A stretch of 64,000 nucleotides of DNA from Streptomyces sp. NBC_00670. GTDB lineage: Bacteria; Actinomycetota; Actinomycetes; Streptomycetales; Streptomycetaceae. The stretch's first letter is position 1; every line of letters begins with the position of its first letter. Shown here in pieces: positions 1 to 7,827 of this stretch. The position numbers and the translations under genes are program-made. The stretch covers positions 5,829,001-5,893,000 of the forward strand of contig NZ_CP109017.1 of NCBI RefSeq assembly GCF_036226765.1. The letters are read 5' to 3'. Below the pieces are notes generated by a model. It did no database searches. It was given only the letters and a program-made list of their open reading frames with translations, and had not been told where the DNA came from.

Positions 1-913
1 TGGCGTCGTAGTCGAGGTCACCGGACGCCATCGAGGGGAAAATCCTGTACGACAACTGCGTGTTCCGCTCGACGCGCACGTTGACGTCGAAGACCTTGTT
101 GTACGAATACGCCCGGCCGTCCGCCTTGTGCCGGCCGGCGTACCGCAGCGCCCGCTTGCCGGTGAAGCCGGCGCCGGACTTGGCGGTGGGGGACCCGGTG
201 GGGCCCTGGTCCACGAGGCTCAGCATGTCCTCGGGCGTCGTGGCGACATGGCCGTCGGAGAACTGCACGTCGGCGAGTTGGAGGATGTCCGCACCGTGGT
301 TCTTGGTGAAGTCCAGCCGGAAGTGCTGGTACTCGGCCGGCGCGGCCAGGTCGTAGGTGTTGGTCGTCTGCCGGTCGGCGAAGGACTGACCCGTGCGGGT
401 GTCGACCGTCTTCCAGTCCTTGCCGTCCGTGGAGCCCTTCAGGGTCCAGTCGGCGGGGTCGCGCTCGACGACGTCGTTGGCGGAGGTGAGGGCATAGCTG
501 GTGAGCTTGACCGGGGCGTCCAGGTCGAACTCGACCCAGCCGGTCCTGTCGAACGTCAGCCACTTGGTGGTGGGCTCGGTGTCGACGAGGTTCTCCTTGA
601 CCTCGCCGCCCTGCGTGTTCTCGGCGCTGGCCCGCACGCCGGTGACGTGGTCGGTGACGCTGCCGGGAATGCCGGTGCTGTAGCCGCCGTCGACGCCCGA
701 GGCACGCTTGGCGCCGCCGGCCGTCGTGTCGACGGTGTTGACCCACGTCGGGGCCGGGTCCCCCGACTCGAAGGAGGAGCTGAACTCCCGGTCGGCCTTG
801 GCCGCTCCGGCGGGCCGGGCCACGGCGGCGCCCTGGGAGGCCACCACCAGAGCGAAGGCGGTCGCTGCCACGACCGCCGAGGGACCCCATCTGTGCCGAG
901 CTCTGTGCTGCAT
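1..913 (-). CDS. GH92 family exo-alpha-mannosidase, N-terminal part (runs off window)
   Basis: An open frame starts at an ATG at 913, preceded by GGAAGGG, and continues to the window edge, so only the first 304 residues are visible. Residues 1 to about 33 form a signal peptide (Arg/His-rich start, then a hydrophobic stretch ending AAVA), so the enzyme is secreted. The next ~270 residues resemble the galactose-binding-like/discoidin module that precedes the catalytic domain of Streptomyces GH92 proteins, with GWVEFDLD and DWTLKGSTDGKDWKTVD visible. GH92 enzymes are calcium-dependent exo-alpha-1,2-mannosidases acting on mannans and N-glycan-like chains. The catalytic domain lies outside the window, so the family call rests on the N-terminal architecture. 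It is divergent from the ngcEFG importer. Confidence 0.72.
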   Translation of the reverse strand, partial: MQHRARHRWGPSAVVAATAFALVVASQGAAVARPAGAAKADREFSSSFESGDPAPTWVNTVDTTAGGAKRASGVDGGYSTGIPGSVTDHVTGVRASAENTQGGEVKENLVDTEPTTKWLTFDRTGWVEFDLDAPVKLTSYALTSANDVVERDPADWTLKGSTDGKDWKTVDTRTGQSFADRQTTNTYDLAAPAEYQHFRLDFTKNHGADILQLADVQFSDGHVATTPEDMLSLVDQGPTGSPTAKSGAGFTGKRALRYAGRHKADGRAYSYNKVFDVNVRVERNTQLSYRIFPSMASGDLDYDA

Positions 914-953
914 GCGCGAGAACCCTTCCTGCGCGAATCGGTAAGAAGTAACG

Positions 954-965
954 GACAACGTTGTC
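954..965. promoter_or_regulatory. 12-bp perfect palindrome GACAACGTTGTC, candidate LacI-type operator
   Basis: GACAACGTTGTC is an exact palindrome 41 bp upstream of the mannosidase start, in the divergent region facing ngcE. The central AACGTT and the length suit LacI/GalR-family operators, which commonly control glycosidase genes in streptomycetes. The cognate regulator is not in the window. Between this site and the promoter at 1228 I see nothing else definable. Confidence 0.5.
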
Positions 966-1227
966 AACTTCGCGCGCAGAGACCAGTAGGGGTTCAAGTG
1001 GCCGCCGGTGTCAAGGGTGTTGCCTGCGGCATACGGGTCCCCTGCCACGCGGACCCGGCCGCGATTCCTGCAACGGACAAGGCCGGGGAGTTGTCGATCT
1101 TCGCATGGGGGCCGCACAGGAAGCGCATATTTCCGGCGGCTCGGCGTCCGCGCGCCACCCCGGGATCCGCTCACATTTCCGCGAGGTCTCAACTCGGAAA
1201 AGGCGTCCGTCAACCTTGCGTTCGATC

Positions 1228-1260
1228 TTGCTCCGCCGCGGGGAAGTGGACTATACCTGT
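1228..1260 (+). promoter_or_regulatory. ngcE promoter with overlapping DasR-like site (dre)
   Basis: TTGCTC (1228-1233) and TATACC (1252-1257) are separated by 18 bp and form a plausible vegetative promoter reading toward ngcE. Overlapping the -10 box, AGTGGACTATACCTGT (1245-1260) matches 13 of 16 positions of the dre consensus A(C/G)TGGTCTAGACCA(C/G)T bound by the GlcNAc-sensing repressor DasR. Position and content suggest repression of the importer when its sugar is absent. The leader to the ngcE start would be about 205 nt. Confidence 0.55.
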
Positions 1261-1471
1261 CGGCGTCCGGCTGGCCGTCACCTCGTGGTACGCGCCGACG
1301 GACACGCACGACCCGGGGGGAATCGGGGGGCGGCGGATCTCCAATGCGCACGAGTGAGTGCCGTATCGTCCCTTTCGGTTCCCTCGTGCACGACCCCAGC
1401 TTCACATCACCGCGGTGCCGGGGAAGGATCCGGTTCACCGCCTGAGTCCTGGAGAAGGCGAGGACTTGAGC

Positions 1472-2953
1472 ATGGGATCCACTTCCGCCGAGCACAGTTC
1501 CCCCAAGACCGGCACCGACGGGTACACCACCCCCTCGGGAGTCGGCCGCCGCGACCTGATCAGGCGCTCCGCGGCGCTCGGCCTCGTCTCCGTTCCCGCC
1601 ATGGGCTTCCTCTCCGCGTGTGCCAGCGGCGGCGGGGGCGGCGAGGAGAAGGCCAAGGCGGGCAAGAAGACCGACAAGAACCCGCTCGGCGTCAACGACA
1701 CCGCCCAGATGGAGTTCGTCCTCTTCGACGGCGGCTTCGGCAAGGAGTACGCCGAGGACGCGGTCAAGATCTACGAGAAGGACTTCCCGAAGGCGAAGGT
1801 CAAGTTCTCCGCCACCCAGAAGATCCAGTCCACCCTGCAGCCCCGCTTCAACGGCGGCACCCCGCCGGACCTCATCGACAACTCCGGCGCCGAGCAGATG
1901 GACATGGGCGTCCTCGTCGGCAAGAACCAGCTCGCCGACATCACCCCGCTGCTCGACGCCCCGTCCTACGACGACCCGAGCAAGAAGGTCCGCGACACGC
2001 TGCGCCCCGGCATCGTCGAGATGGGCCAGTTCGACGGCAAGCCGGTGTGGATCATGTACTACGCCTACACCGTCTACGGCGTCTGGTACTCCCAGAAGGC
2101 GCTGGACTCGCTCGACGCGACGTACCCGGAGACCTGGGACGACATGCTCGCGGTGTGTGCGAAGGCGAAGAAGAAGGGCATGGCCGGCTGGACCTACGCC
2201 GGCAAGTACCCCTACTACATTCCCTTCTCGCTCTACCCGATGATCGGCAAGGTCGGCGGCCGCGAGGTCCTGGACGCCATCGACAACCTGGAGCCCAACG
2301 CCTGGAAGCACCCGGCCGTCAAGGCCTGTTTCGAGGCGTACTACGAGCTCCAGCAGAAGGGCTACATCCTCAAGGGCACGCCCGGTCTGGACCACATCCA
2401 GTCGCAGACCGCCTGGGCCAAGGGCGAGGCGCTGTTCATCCCGAACGGCTCCTGGGTGGAGAACGAGTCCGCCAACGTCATCCCCAAGGACTTCGACCTC
2501 GCGGTCTCCGCGCCCACCGGCATCGACTCCTCCGACAAGATGCCCTTCGGCACCATCTGGGCCTCCGGCGGCGAGCCGTTCATCGTCCCGGCCAAGGCCA
2601 AGAACGGCGCGGGCGGCATGGAGCAGCTGCGCATCATGCTCAGCGAGGCCTCGTCGAAGAACTTCACCTCCAAGGTCAAGTCGCTCACCGCGTTCAACGG
2701 CGGCACCGACGGCATCTCCCTGACGCCGGGTCTGAAGTCCGGTGTCGCGGCGCTGGACAAGGCCGGCGACAACGTGGTGAACCCGCGGATGCAGGACTGG
2801 TACGTGAAGCTCCAGAAGGAGCAGATCGGCGTCTCCGGGCTCGGCGAGATGATGGCCGGCCGGGCCACCCCGGCGGAGACCATCAAGAAGATCCAGGGCT
2901 ACGCCGACGCCGCCGCCAAGGACGACTCGATCAAGCACTACAAGCACCAGTAA
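1472..2953 (+). CDS. ngcE: N-acetylglucosamine/chitobiose ABC transporter substrate-binding lipoprotein NgcE
   Basis: 493-residue extracellular sugar-binding lipoprotein. The ATG at 1472 follows AGGA by 7 nt and directly gives a twin-arginine type signal (GRRDLIRRS, residues 25-33) ending in lipobox LSAC with the lipidated Cys at 50; longer upstream starts would bury this signal. The mature part is a family-1 solute-binding protein of the NgcE type, rich in exposed aromatics (PVWIMYYAYTVYGVWY) as expected for sugar stacking. Permease genes ngcF and ngcG follow; no ATPase gene is present, as usual for such streptomycete importers, which share the MsiK ATPase encoded elsewhere. In S. olivaceoviridis NgcE binds GlcNAc and chitobiose. 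The promoter carries a DasR-like site. Confidence 0.88.
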   Translation: MGSTSAEHSSPKTGTDGYTTPSGVGRRDLIRRSAALGLVSVPAMGFLSACASGGGGGEEKAKAGKKTDKNPLGVNDTAQMEFVLFDGGFGKEYAEDAVKIYEKDFPKAKVKFSATQKIQSTLQPRFNGGTPPDLIDNSGAEQMDMGVLVGKNQLADITPLLDAPSYDDPSKKVRDTLRPGIVEMGQFDGKPVWIMYYAYTVYGVWYSQKALDSLDATYPETWDDMLAVCAKAKKKGMAGWTYAGKYPYYIPFSLYPMIGKVGGREVLDAIDNLEPNAWKHPAVKACFEAYYELQQKGYILKGTPGLDHIQSQTAWAKGEALFIPNGSWVENESANVIPKDFDLAVSAPTGIDSSDKMPFGTIWASGGEPFIVPAKAKNGAGGMEQLRIMLSEASSKNFTSKVKSLTAFNGGTDGISLTPGLKSGVAALDKAGDNVVNPRMQDWYVKLQKEQIGVSGLGEMMAGRATPAETIKKIQGYADAAAKDDSIKHYKHQ

Positions 2954-3047
2954 GCGGCACGCTCAGCACACCGGTGCCGCCGCCGGTGACACCCCTTCGC
3001 GGGCGTCACCGGCGGCGGCGCCCGCCCAGAGACCGAGGTCGGTGGCA

Positions 3048-3974
3048 ATGCAGCACGGCAAGTACCGGTTCATCGTGGGGTTCCTCGCGCTGCCCCTGGG
3101 GCTGTACGCGCTCTTCGTGATCTGGCCGTTCATCCAGTCCATCTACTACTCGTTCACGGACTGGACCGGCCTGAGTCCCGAGTTCAAGACCGTCGGCTTC
3201 GACAACTACACGAAGATGTTCCACGACGACATCTTCTGGAAGTCGCTGGAGCACAGCCTGCTCTTCGCGGTGCTGCTGCCGGTGGTGACGATCAGTCTGG
3301 CGCTGTTCCTCGCCTTCATGATCAACGTGGGCGGGCGGCGCCGCCGCGGCGGTCCGGCCATCACCGGGGTGCGCGGCTCCTCGTTCTACAAGATCGTGTA
3401 CTTCTTCCCGCAGGTGCTGTCCATCGCCATCGTGGCGTTGCTGTTCGCCTTCGCGTACAACCCGGACAGCGGGGCGATCAACTCGGTGTTCCGCGGCCTC
3501 GGGCTCGACAGCCTCCAGCCGCTCTGGCTGGGCGACCCCAACCTCGCGCTGTGGTGCGTGATGGCGGTGCTCGTCTGGTCCACCGTGGGCTTCTTCGTCG
3601 TCCTCTTCTCCGCCGGAATGGCCTCCATCCCGGCGGATCTCTACGAGGCGGCGCTGCTGGACGGGGCCGGCCGCGCGAGCACCTTCTTCCGGATCACCCT
3701 GCCGCTGCTGTGGGACACCGTGCAGTCCGGCTGGGTCTACATGGGCATCCTCGCGCTCGGCGCCGAATCGTTCGCGGTCGTACAGATCATGACGACCGGA
3801 CCGGGCGGTCCCGACTATTCGACCACCGTGCTGGTCCTGTACGTCTACCAGAAGGCCTTCCGTGACGGTCAGGCCGCCTACGCAACCACGATCGGTGTCG
3901 CCCTGCTCGTCGTCACGCTGCTGTTCGCGGCGGTCGTGATGCGGCTGGGCCGGCGCGAGCGGCTGGAGTTCTGA
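3048..3974 (+). CDS. ngcF: Sugar ABC transporter permease NgcF (MalF type)
   Basis: 308-residue inner-membrane permease with about six hydrophobic segments, the first at residues ~8-30. The coupling-loop EAA motif is seen as YEAALLDGAGRASTFFRITLP, typical of CUT1-family carbohydrate permeases. The ATG at 3048 is chosen because GAGG lies 10 nt upstream; an in-frame GTG at 3042 is too close to it. The gene sits 94 bp after ngcE and 5 bp before ngcG, so the three are one operon forming the membrane channel for GlcNAc/chitobiose uptake. Confidence 0.88.
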   Translation: MQHGKYRFIVGFLALPLGLYALFVIWPFIQSIYYSFTDWTGLSPEFKTVGFDNYTKMFHDDIFWKSLEHSLLFAVLLPVVTISLALFLAFMINVGGRRRRGGPAITGVRGSSFYKIVYFFPQVLSIAIVALLFAFAYNPDSGAINSVFRGLGLDSLQPLWLGDPNLALWCVMAVLVWSTVGFFVVLFSAGMASIPADLYEAALLDGAGRASTFFRITLPLLWDTVQSGWVYMGILALGAESFAVVQIMTTGPGGPDYSTTVLVLYVYQKAFRDGQAAYATTIGVALLVVTLLFAAVVMRLGRRERLEF

Positions 3975-3979
3975 GAGCC

Positions 3980-4903
3980 ATGAAGACGACCGAGACCCCC
4001 GCCCCCGTACCGGCCGAGTCCGGTGTCACCGTGACCAGGGCCGACCGCCCCGCCGCCAAGCCGCCCAAGGAGCGCAAGGAGGGCGGTGTCCTCAACGTCT
4101 TCTCGCACGGCATGCTCGTGCTGTGGGCGGTCATGGTGGTGATGCCGCTGCTCTGGGCGGTGATGACGTCCTTCAAGGACGACAAGTCCATCTTCTCCTC
4201 GCCCTGGGCGCTGCCGGACACGCTGCACTTCGACAACTGGTCGCGCGCCTGGACCGACGCCCACATGGGCGATTACTTCTTCAACACCATTCTGGTGGTG
4301 GGCGGTTCACTGATCGGCACGCTGGTGCTCGGCTCGATGGCGGCGTACGTGCTGGCCCGCTTCGAATTCCCGGGCAACCGGTTCATCTACTACCTGTTCA
4401 TCGGCGGCATGAGTTTCCCGATCATGCTCGCGCTGGTCCCGTTGTTCTACGTGGTGAACAACATGGGCCTGTTGAACACGATTCACGGACTGATCCTGGT
4501 CTACATCGCCTATTCGCTGCCGTTCACGGTCTTCTTCCTGACCGCGTTCTTCCGTACCCTGCCCACGTCGGTGGCGGAGGCGGCCTTCGTGGACGGTGCC
4601 TCGCACACCCGTACGTTCTTCCAGATCATGCTGCCGATGGCCAAGCCCGGCCTGGTCAGCGTGGGAATCTTCAACTTCCTGGGCCAGTGGAACCAGTACA
4701 TGCTGCCCACCGTGCTCAACACCGACCCCGACAAGCGGGTCCTCACCCAGGGGCTGGTCCAGCTCGCCGCGAGCCAGGGCTACAAGGGTGACTGGTCCGG
4801 ACTCTTCGCCGGCCTCGTGATGGCGATGCTGCCGGTCCTCGCGGCGTACATCGTCTTCCAGCGGCAGGTGGTACAGGGGCTGACGGCGGGTGCCCTGAAG
4901 TAG
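3980..4903 (+). CDS. ngcG: Sugar ABC transporter permease NgcG (MalG type)
   Basis: 307-residue permease partner of NgcF. A hydrophilic N-terminal tail of ~35 residues is followed by about six membrane segments; the EAA loop is visible as AEAAFVDGASHTRTFFQIMLP. Its start is 5 bp after the ngcF stop. CUT1 importers use one MalF-like and one MalG-like subunit, fitting NgcF/NgcG. A GC-rich hairpin follows and separates the operon from rok7B7. Confidence 0.88.
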   Translation: MKTTETPAPVPAESGVTVTRADRPAAKPPKERKEGGVLNVFSHGMLVLWAVMVVMPLLWAVMTSFKDDKSIFSSPWALPDTLHFDNWSRAWTDAHMGDYFFNTILVVGGSLIGTLVLGSMAAYVLARFEFPGNRFIYYLFIGGMSFPIMLALVPLFYVVNNMGLLNTIHGLILVYIAYSLPFTVFFLTAFFRTLPTSVAEAAFVDGASHTRTFFQIMLPMAKPGLVSVGIFNFLGQWNQYMLPTVLNTDPDKRVLTQGLVQLAASQGYKGDWSGLFAGLVMAMLPVLAAYIVFQRQVVQGLTAGALK

Positions 4904-4966
4904 CCGAACCCCCCTCTGAAGAGGGAGAACGCCGCCGAGCGCCCCGGCGCCCGACCGTCGTGACGC

Positions 4967-4991
4967 GCCGCCCCCGGCCCCCGGGGGCGGC
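4967..4991 (+). terminator. Hairpin after ngcG
   Basis: Eleven-base-pair stem GCCGCCCCCGG / CCGGGGGCGGC with a 3-nt loop, 64 bp after the ngcG stop and before the rok7B7 promoter region. No clear U-tract follows, which is common in streptomycetes. Confidence 0.55.
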
Positions 4992-5139
4992 TTCGCGGCG
5001 TGTCCCGCCCCGGTGGCCGGTCGCGTGTCGAAACGGTTCAACCTCTTGACGGGAGGCAACCCGAACGGCTCAGCTTAGAGTTCACTAGTTGGACACGGAC
5101 GGGGCCTCGCCGAAGCGGTCCCGCGCGCAGGAGGTCGTC

Positions 5140-6339
5140 GTGGAGACTCCAGGGTCGCAGTCGTCGCTGCACCGAGCCAACCTGGAGCGGGTCGTACGTG
5201 CCGTACGCCTGGCCGGGTCGCTCACGCAGGCGGAGATCGCGAGGACCACGGGTCTGTCCGCGGCGACGGTCTCCAACATCGTGCGGGAACTGAAGAACGG
5301 CGGCACGGTCGAGGTCACCCCCACCTCGGCCGGCGGCCGCCGGGCCCGCAGCGTCTCGCTCAGCGGGGACGCCGGCATCGTCATCGGCGTCGACTTCGGC
5401 CACACCCACCTGCGCGTCGCCATCGGCAACCTGGCCCACCAGGTGCTCGCCGAGGAGGCCGAACCGCTGGACGTGGACGCCTCCGCCCCCCAGGGCTTCG
5501 ACCGGGCCGAGGAGGTCGTCAGCAGGCTGATCGAGGCGACCGGCGTGGACCGCGCCAAGATCGCCGGCGTCGGCCTCGGCGTGCCCGGGCCGATCGACGT
5601 GGAGTCGGGCACCCTGGGCTCCACCGCCATCCTGCCGGGCTGGACCGGCGCCCGCCCCGCCGAGGAGCTCCGTGAGCGCCTCGGCGTGCCCGTGCACGTG
5701 GACAACGACGCCAACCTCGGCGCCCTGGGCGAGCTGGTCTGGGGCAGCGGACGGGGCGTGAAGGACCTCGCGTACATCAAGGTCGCCAGCGGCGTCGGGG
5801 CCGGCCTCGTGATCCAGGGGAAGATCTACCGGGGTCCGGGCGGCACGGCGGGCGAAATAGGACATATTACACTTGACGAGTCGGGTCCGGTCTGCCGCTG
5901 CGGCAACCGCGGCTGCCTGGAGACCTTCGCCTCGGCGCGCTACGTGCTGCCGCTGCTGAGGTCCAGCCACGGCACCGATCTCACGCTGGAGGGCGTCGTC
6001 CGGCTGGCACGGGACGGCGACCCGGGCTGCCGGCGGGTCATCGCCGATGTCGGCCGACACGTGGGCAGCGGAGTGGCCAATCTCTGTAATCTGCTGAACC
6101 CCAGCCGAGTGGTCCTCGGCGGCGATCTCGCCGAGGCCGGGGAGCTCGTCCTGGGGCCCATAAGGGAGTCCGTGGGGCGCTACGCCATCCCCAGTGCCGC
6201 CCGGCATCTGTCGGTGCTTCCGGGGGCCCTCGGGGGCCGTGCGGAGGTGCTCGGAGCGCTCGCTCTCGCGCTCAGTGAGATGGGTGATTCGACCCTTCTG
6301 GACGGGTCTGCCCCCGTGGCCACCCCTGCCTTCACTTAG
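5140..6339 (+). CDS. rok7B7: ROK-family transcriptional regulator Rok7B7
   Basis: 399-residue repressor: an N-terminal winged helix-turn-helix (residues ~10-75, LTQAEIARTTGLSAATVSNIV) joined to a ROK sugar-kinase-like domain with GVDFGHTHLRVAIG, the PGPID motif and a Cys/His zinc motif (CRCGNRGCLE). The GTG at 5140 is preferred because AGGAGG ends 5 nt before it; an upstream in-frame TTG at 5089 lacks a ribosome binding site. In S. coelicolor the orthologue SCO6008 represses the downstream xylFGH operon and affects carbon catabolite repression and antibiotic production. Its place between ngcEFG and xylFGH matches that arrangement exactly. Confidence 0.88.
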   Translation: METPGSQSSLHRANLERVVRAVRLAGSLTQAEIARTTGLSAATVSNIVRELKNGGTVEVTPTSAGGRRARSVSLSGDAGIVIGVDFGHTHLRVAIGNLAHQVLAEEAEPLDVDASAPQGFDRAEEVVSRLIEATGVDRAKIAGVGLGVPGPIDVESGTLGSTAILPGWTGARPAEELRERLGVPVHVDNDANLGALGELVWGSGRGVKDLAYIKVASGVGAGLVIQGKIYRGPGGTAGEIGHITLDESGPVCRCGNRGCLETFASARYVLPLLRSSHGTDLTLEGVVRLARDGDPGCRRVIADVGRHVGSGVANLCNLLNPSRVVLGGDLAEAGELVLGPIRESVGRYAIPSAARHLSVLPGALGGRAEVLGALALALSEMGDSTLLDGSAPVATPAFT

Positions 6340-6373
6340 AGAACGGATGGCACCGTTGCCATCTCGTTAAGGA

Positions 6374-6386
6374 TTTACTTCTTGAC
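6374..6386 (+). promoter_or_regulatory. Candidate Rok7B7 operator upstream of xylF
   Basis: TTTACTTCTTGAC fits all 13 positions of the Rok7B7 consensus as I recall it from the literature (TTKAMKHSTTSAV). It overlaps a TTGACG (6382-6387) that could be the -35 box of xylF. The site lies 35 bp after the rok7B7 stop and 75 bp before xylF. The consensus is quoted from memory and should be verified. Confidence 0.5.
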
Positions 6387-6460
6387 GCCGCACGTGTGGC
6401 CGAGTTGACTTCCAGCCACCTCGGCCGCAACGTCGCGGCCTCGTCAGGGAGGTTTCTGAA

Positions 6461-7579
6461 GTGAACACGCGTATGCGTCGCGCCGCCTTCGCGGTCGCCG
6501 CCGGTGCCATGGCCGTCTCTCTCGCGGCCTGTGGCAGCGCCAAGGAGTCCAAGGACAGCGACTCCTCCGACTCCTCGTCCGCGGCGAAGAAGGGCGACAA
6601 CATCACGGTCGGCCTGCTCCTGCCGGAGAACAAGACCGCGCGGTACGAGAAGTTCGACAAGCCCCTGATCGAGAAGAAGATCAAGGAGCTCACGAACAAC
6701 AAGGCCAAGGTCCTGTACAACAACGCGCGGCAGGACGCGAACCTGCAGTCGCAGCAGGTCGACACGATGATCACCAACAAGGTGGACGTCCTCATCGTCG
6801 ACGCGGTGGACTCCAAGGCCATCAAGAACTCGATCCAGAAGGCCGTGGACAACGGCATCAAGGTCGTCGCCTACGACCGCCTGGCCGAGGGCCCGATCAG
6901 CGGCTACACCTCGTTCGACAACGAGCAGGTCGGCAAGGCCCAGGGCGAGGCCCTGCTGAAGGGCATGGGCGACAAGGCCAAGAAGTCCTCCAAGATCGTC
7001 ATGATCAACGGCTCGGTCACCGACCCCAACGCCGCGCAGTTCAAGAAGGGCGCGCACTCCGCCCTGGACGGCAAGGTGACCATCGCCAAGGAGTACGACA
7101 CCAAGGAGTGGTCGCCGGACAACGCCAACTCCGAGATGGAGGCCGCGATCTCCGCCGTCGGCGCGAAGAACATCGCGGGCGTCTACTCCGCCAACGACGG
7201 CATGGCCGGCGGTGCCATCACCGCCCTCAAGGCCGCCGGCATCAAGGTCCCGGTCACGGGCCAGGACGCCGAGCTCGCCGGTGTGCAGCGCATCCTCACC
7301 GGTGACCAGTACATGAGCGTCTACAAGTCCTACCCGCAGGAGGCCAACGTCGTCGCCGAGCTGGCGGTCGCCGTGGCCAAGGGCGAGAGCACGGACTCCA
7401 TCGCCAAGACCAAGGTCGACAGCGACAGCGCCAAGGGCATCCCCGCGGCCATCATCCCGGTCGTCTCGCTGACCACCGAGAACATCAAGGACACCGTCAT
7501 CAAGGACGGCTACTACACGCTCGACGAGATCTGCACGGCCAAGTACAAGGACGCCTGCAACAAGGCCGGCCTCAAGTAA
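6461..7579 (+). CDS. xylF: Xylose-type ABC transporter substrate-binding lipoprotein XylF
   Basis: 372-residue lipoprotein; the signal ends in SLAAC with the lipidated Cys at residue 24. The GTG at 6461 follows GGGAGG by about 8 nt. The mature protein is a ribose/xylose-type (Peripla_BP_4) binding protein with two alternating lobes; a ligand-loop signature is NNARQDANLQSQQVDTMI and a second is VTGQDAELAGVQRIL. It is the first gene of xylFGH. In S. coelicolor the orthologous operon is the xylose transporter repressed by Rok7B7. Confidence 0.85.
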   Translation: MNTRMRRAAFAVAAGAMAVSLAACGSAKESKDSDSSDSSSAAKKGDNITVGLLLPENKTARYEKFDKPLIEKKIKELTNNKAKVLYNNARQDANLQSQQVDTMITNKVDVLIVDAVDSKAIKNSIQKAVDNGIKVVAYDRLAEGPISGYTSFDNEQVGKAQGEALLKGMGDKAKKSSKIVMINGSVTDPNAAQFKKGAHSALDGKVTIAKEYDTKEWSPDNANSEMEAAISAVGAKNIAGVYSANDGMAGGAITALKAAGIKVPVTGQDAELAGVQRILTGDQYMSVYKSYPQEANVVAELAVAVAKGESTDSIAKTKVDSDSAKGIPAAIIPVVSLTTENIKDTVIKDGYYTLDEICTAKYKDACNKAGLK

Positions 7580-7707
7580 CACCCGGCCGGCCGAGGGCCA
7601 CTGAGGACCGCCCCCGCGGTCCCACGGGCCCGACGCACAGCGCGCCCCACCCCGTACGAGGGTCCACCCCCGGACCGCCGTACGGGGACGGGCACGCCCC
7701 CGGTACT

Positions 7708-7762
7708 CCGTCCGGCGCCCCGTGATCAACAGCCCCGCAAGCTCGTGCGGGGCGCCGGACGG
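7708..7762 (+). other. Long inverted repeat between xylF and xylG
   Basis: A perfect 15-bp inverted repeat (7708-7722 and 7748-7762, CCGTCCGGCGCCCCG / its complement) encloses 25 nt. Within it GCCCCGC and GCGGGGC can pair instead, giving two mutually exclusive hairpins. It lies 129 bp after the xylF stop inside the operon and may act as a partial terminator or 3' RNA stabiliser giving excess binding protein over the membrane components. Confidence 0.5.
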
Positions 7763-7827
7763 ATCACAATCCCCCCAACTTCTGTACAACCTCTCCGCCG
7801 GGTCAGGCGGCGAAGGAGATGGTTCAC

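Noticed and set aside
1358-1471. Upstream extension of ngcE.
   Set aside because: It would bury the twin-arginine lipoprotein signal; the ATG at 1472 has its own ribosome binding site.
5020-5139. Looked for a Rok7B7 site and a clear promoter in front of rok7B7 (TTGACG at 5046, TAGAGT at 5076).
   Set aside because: The spacing of 24 bp is too long for a standard promoter and no full consensus match was found.
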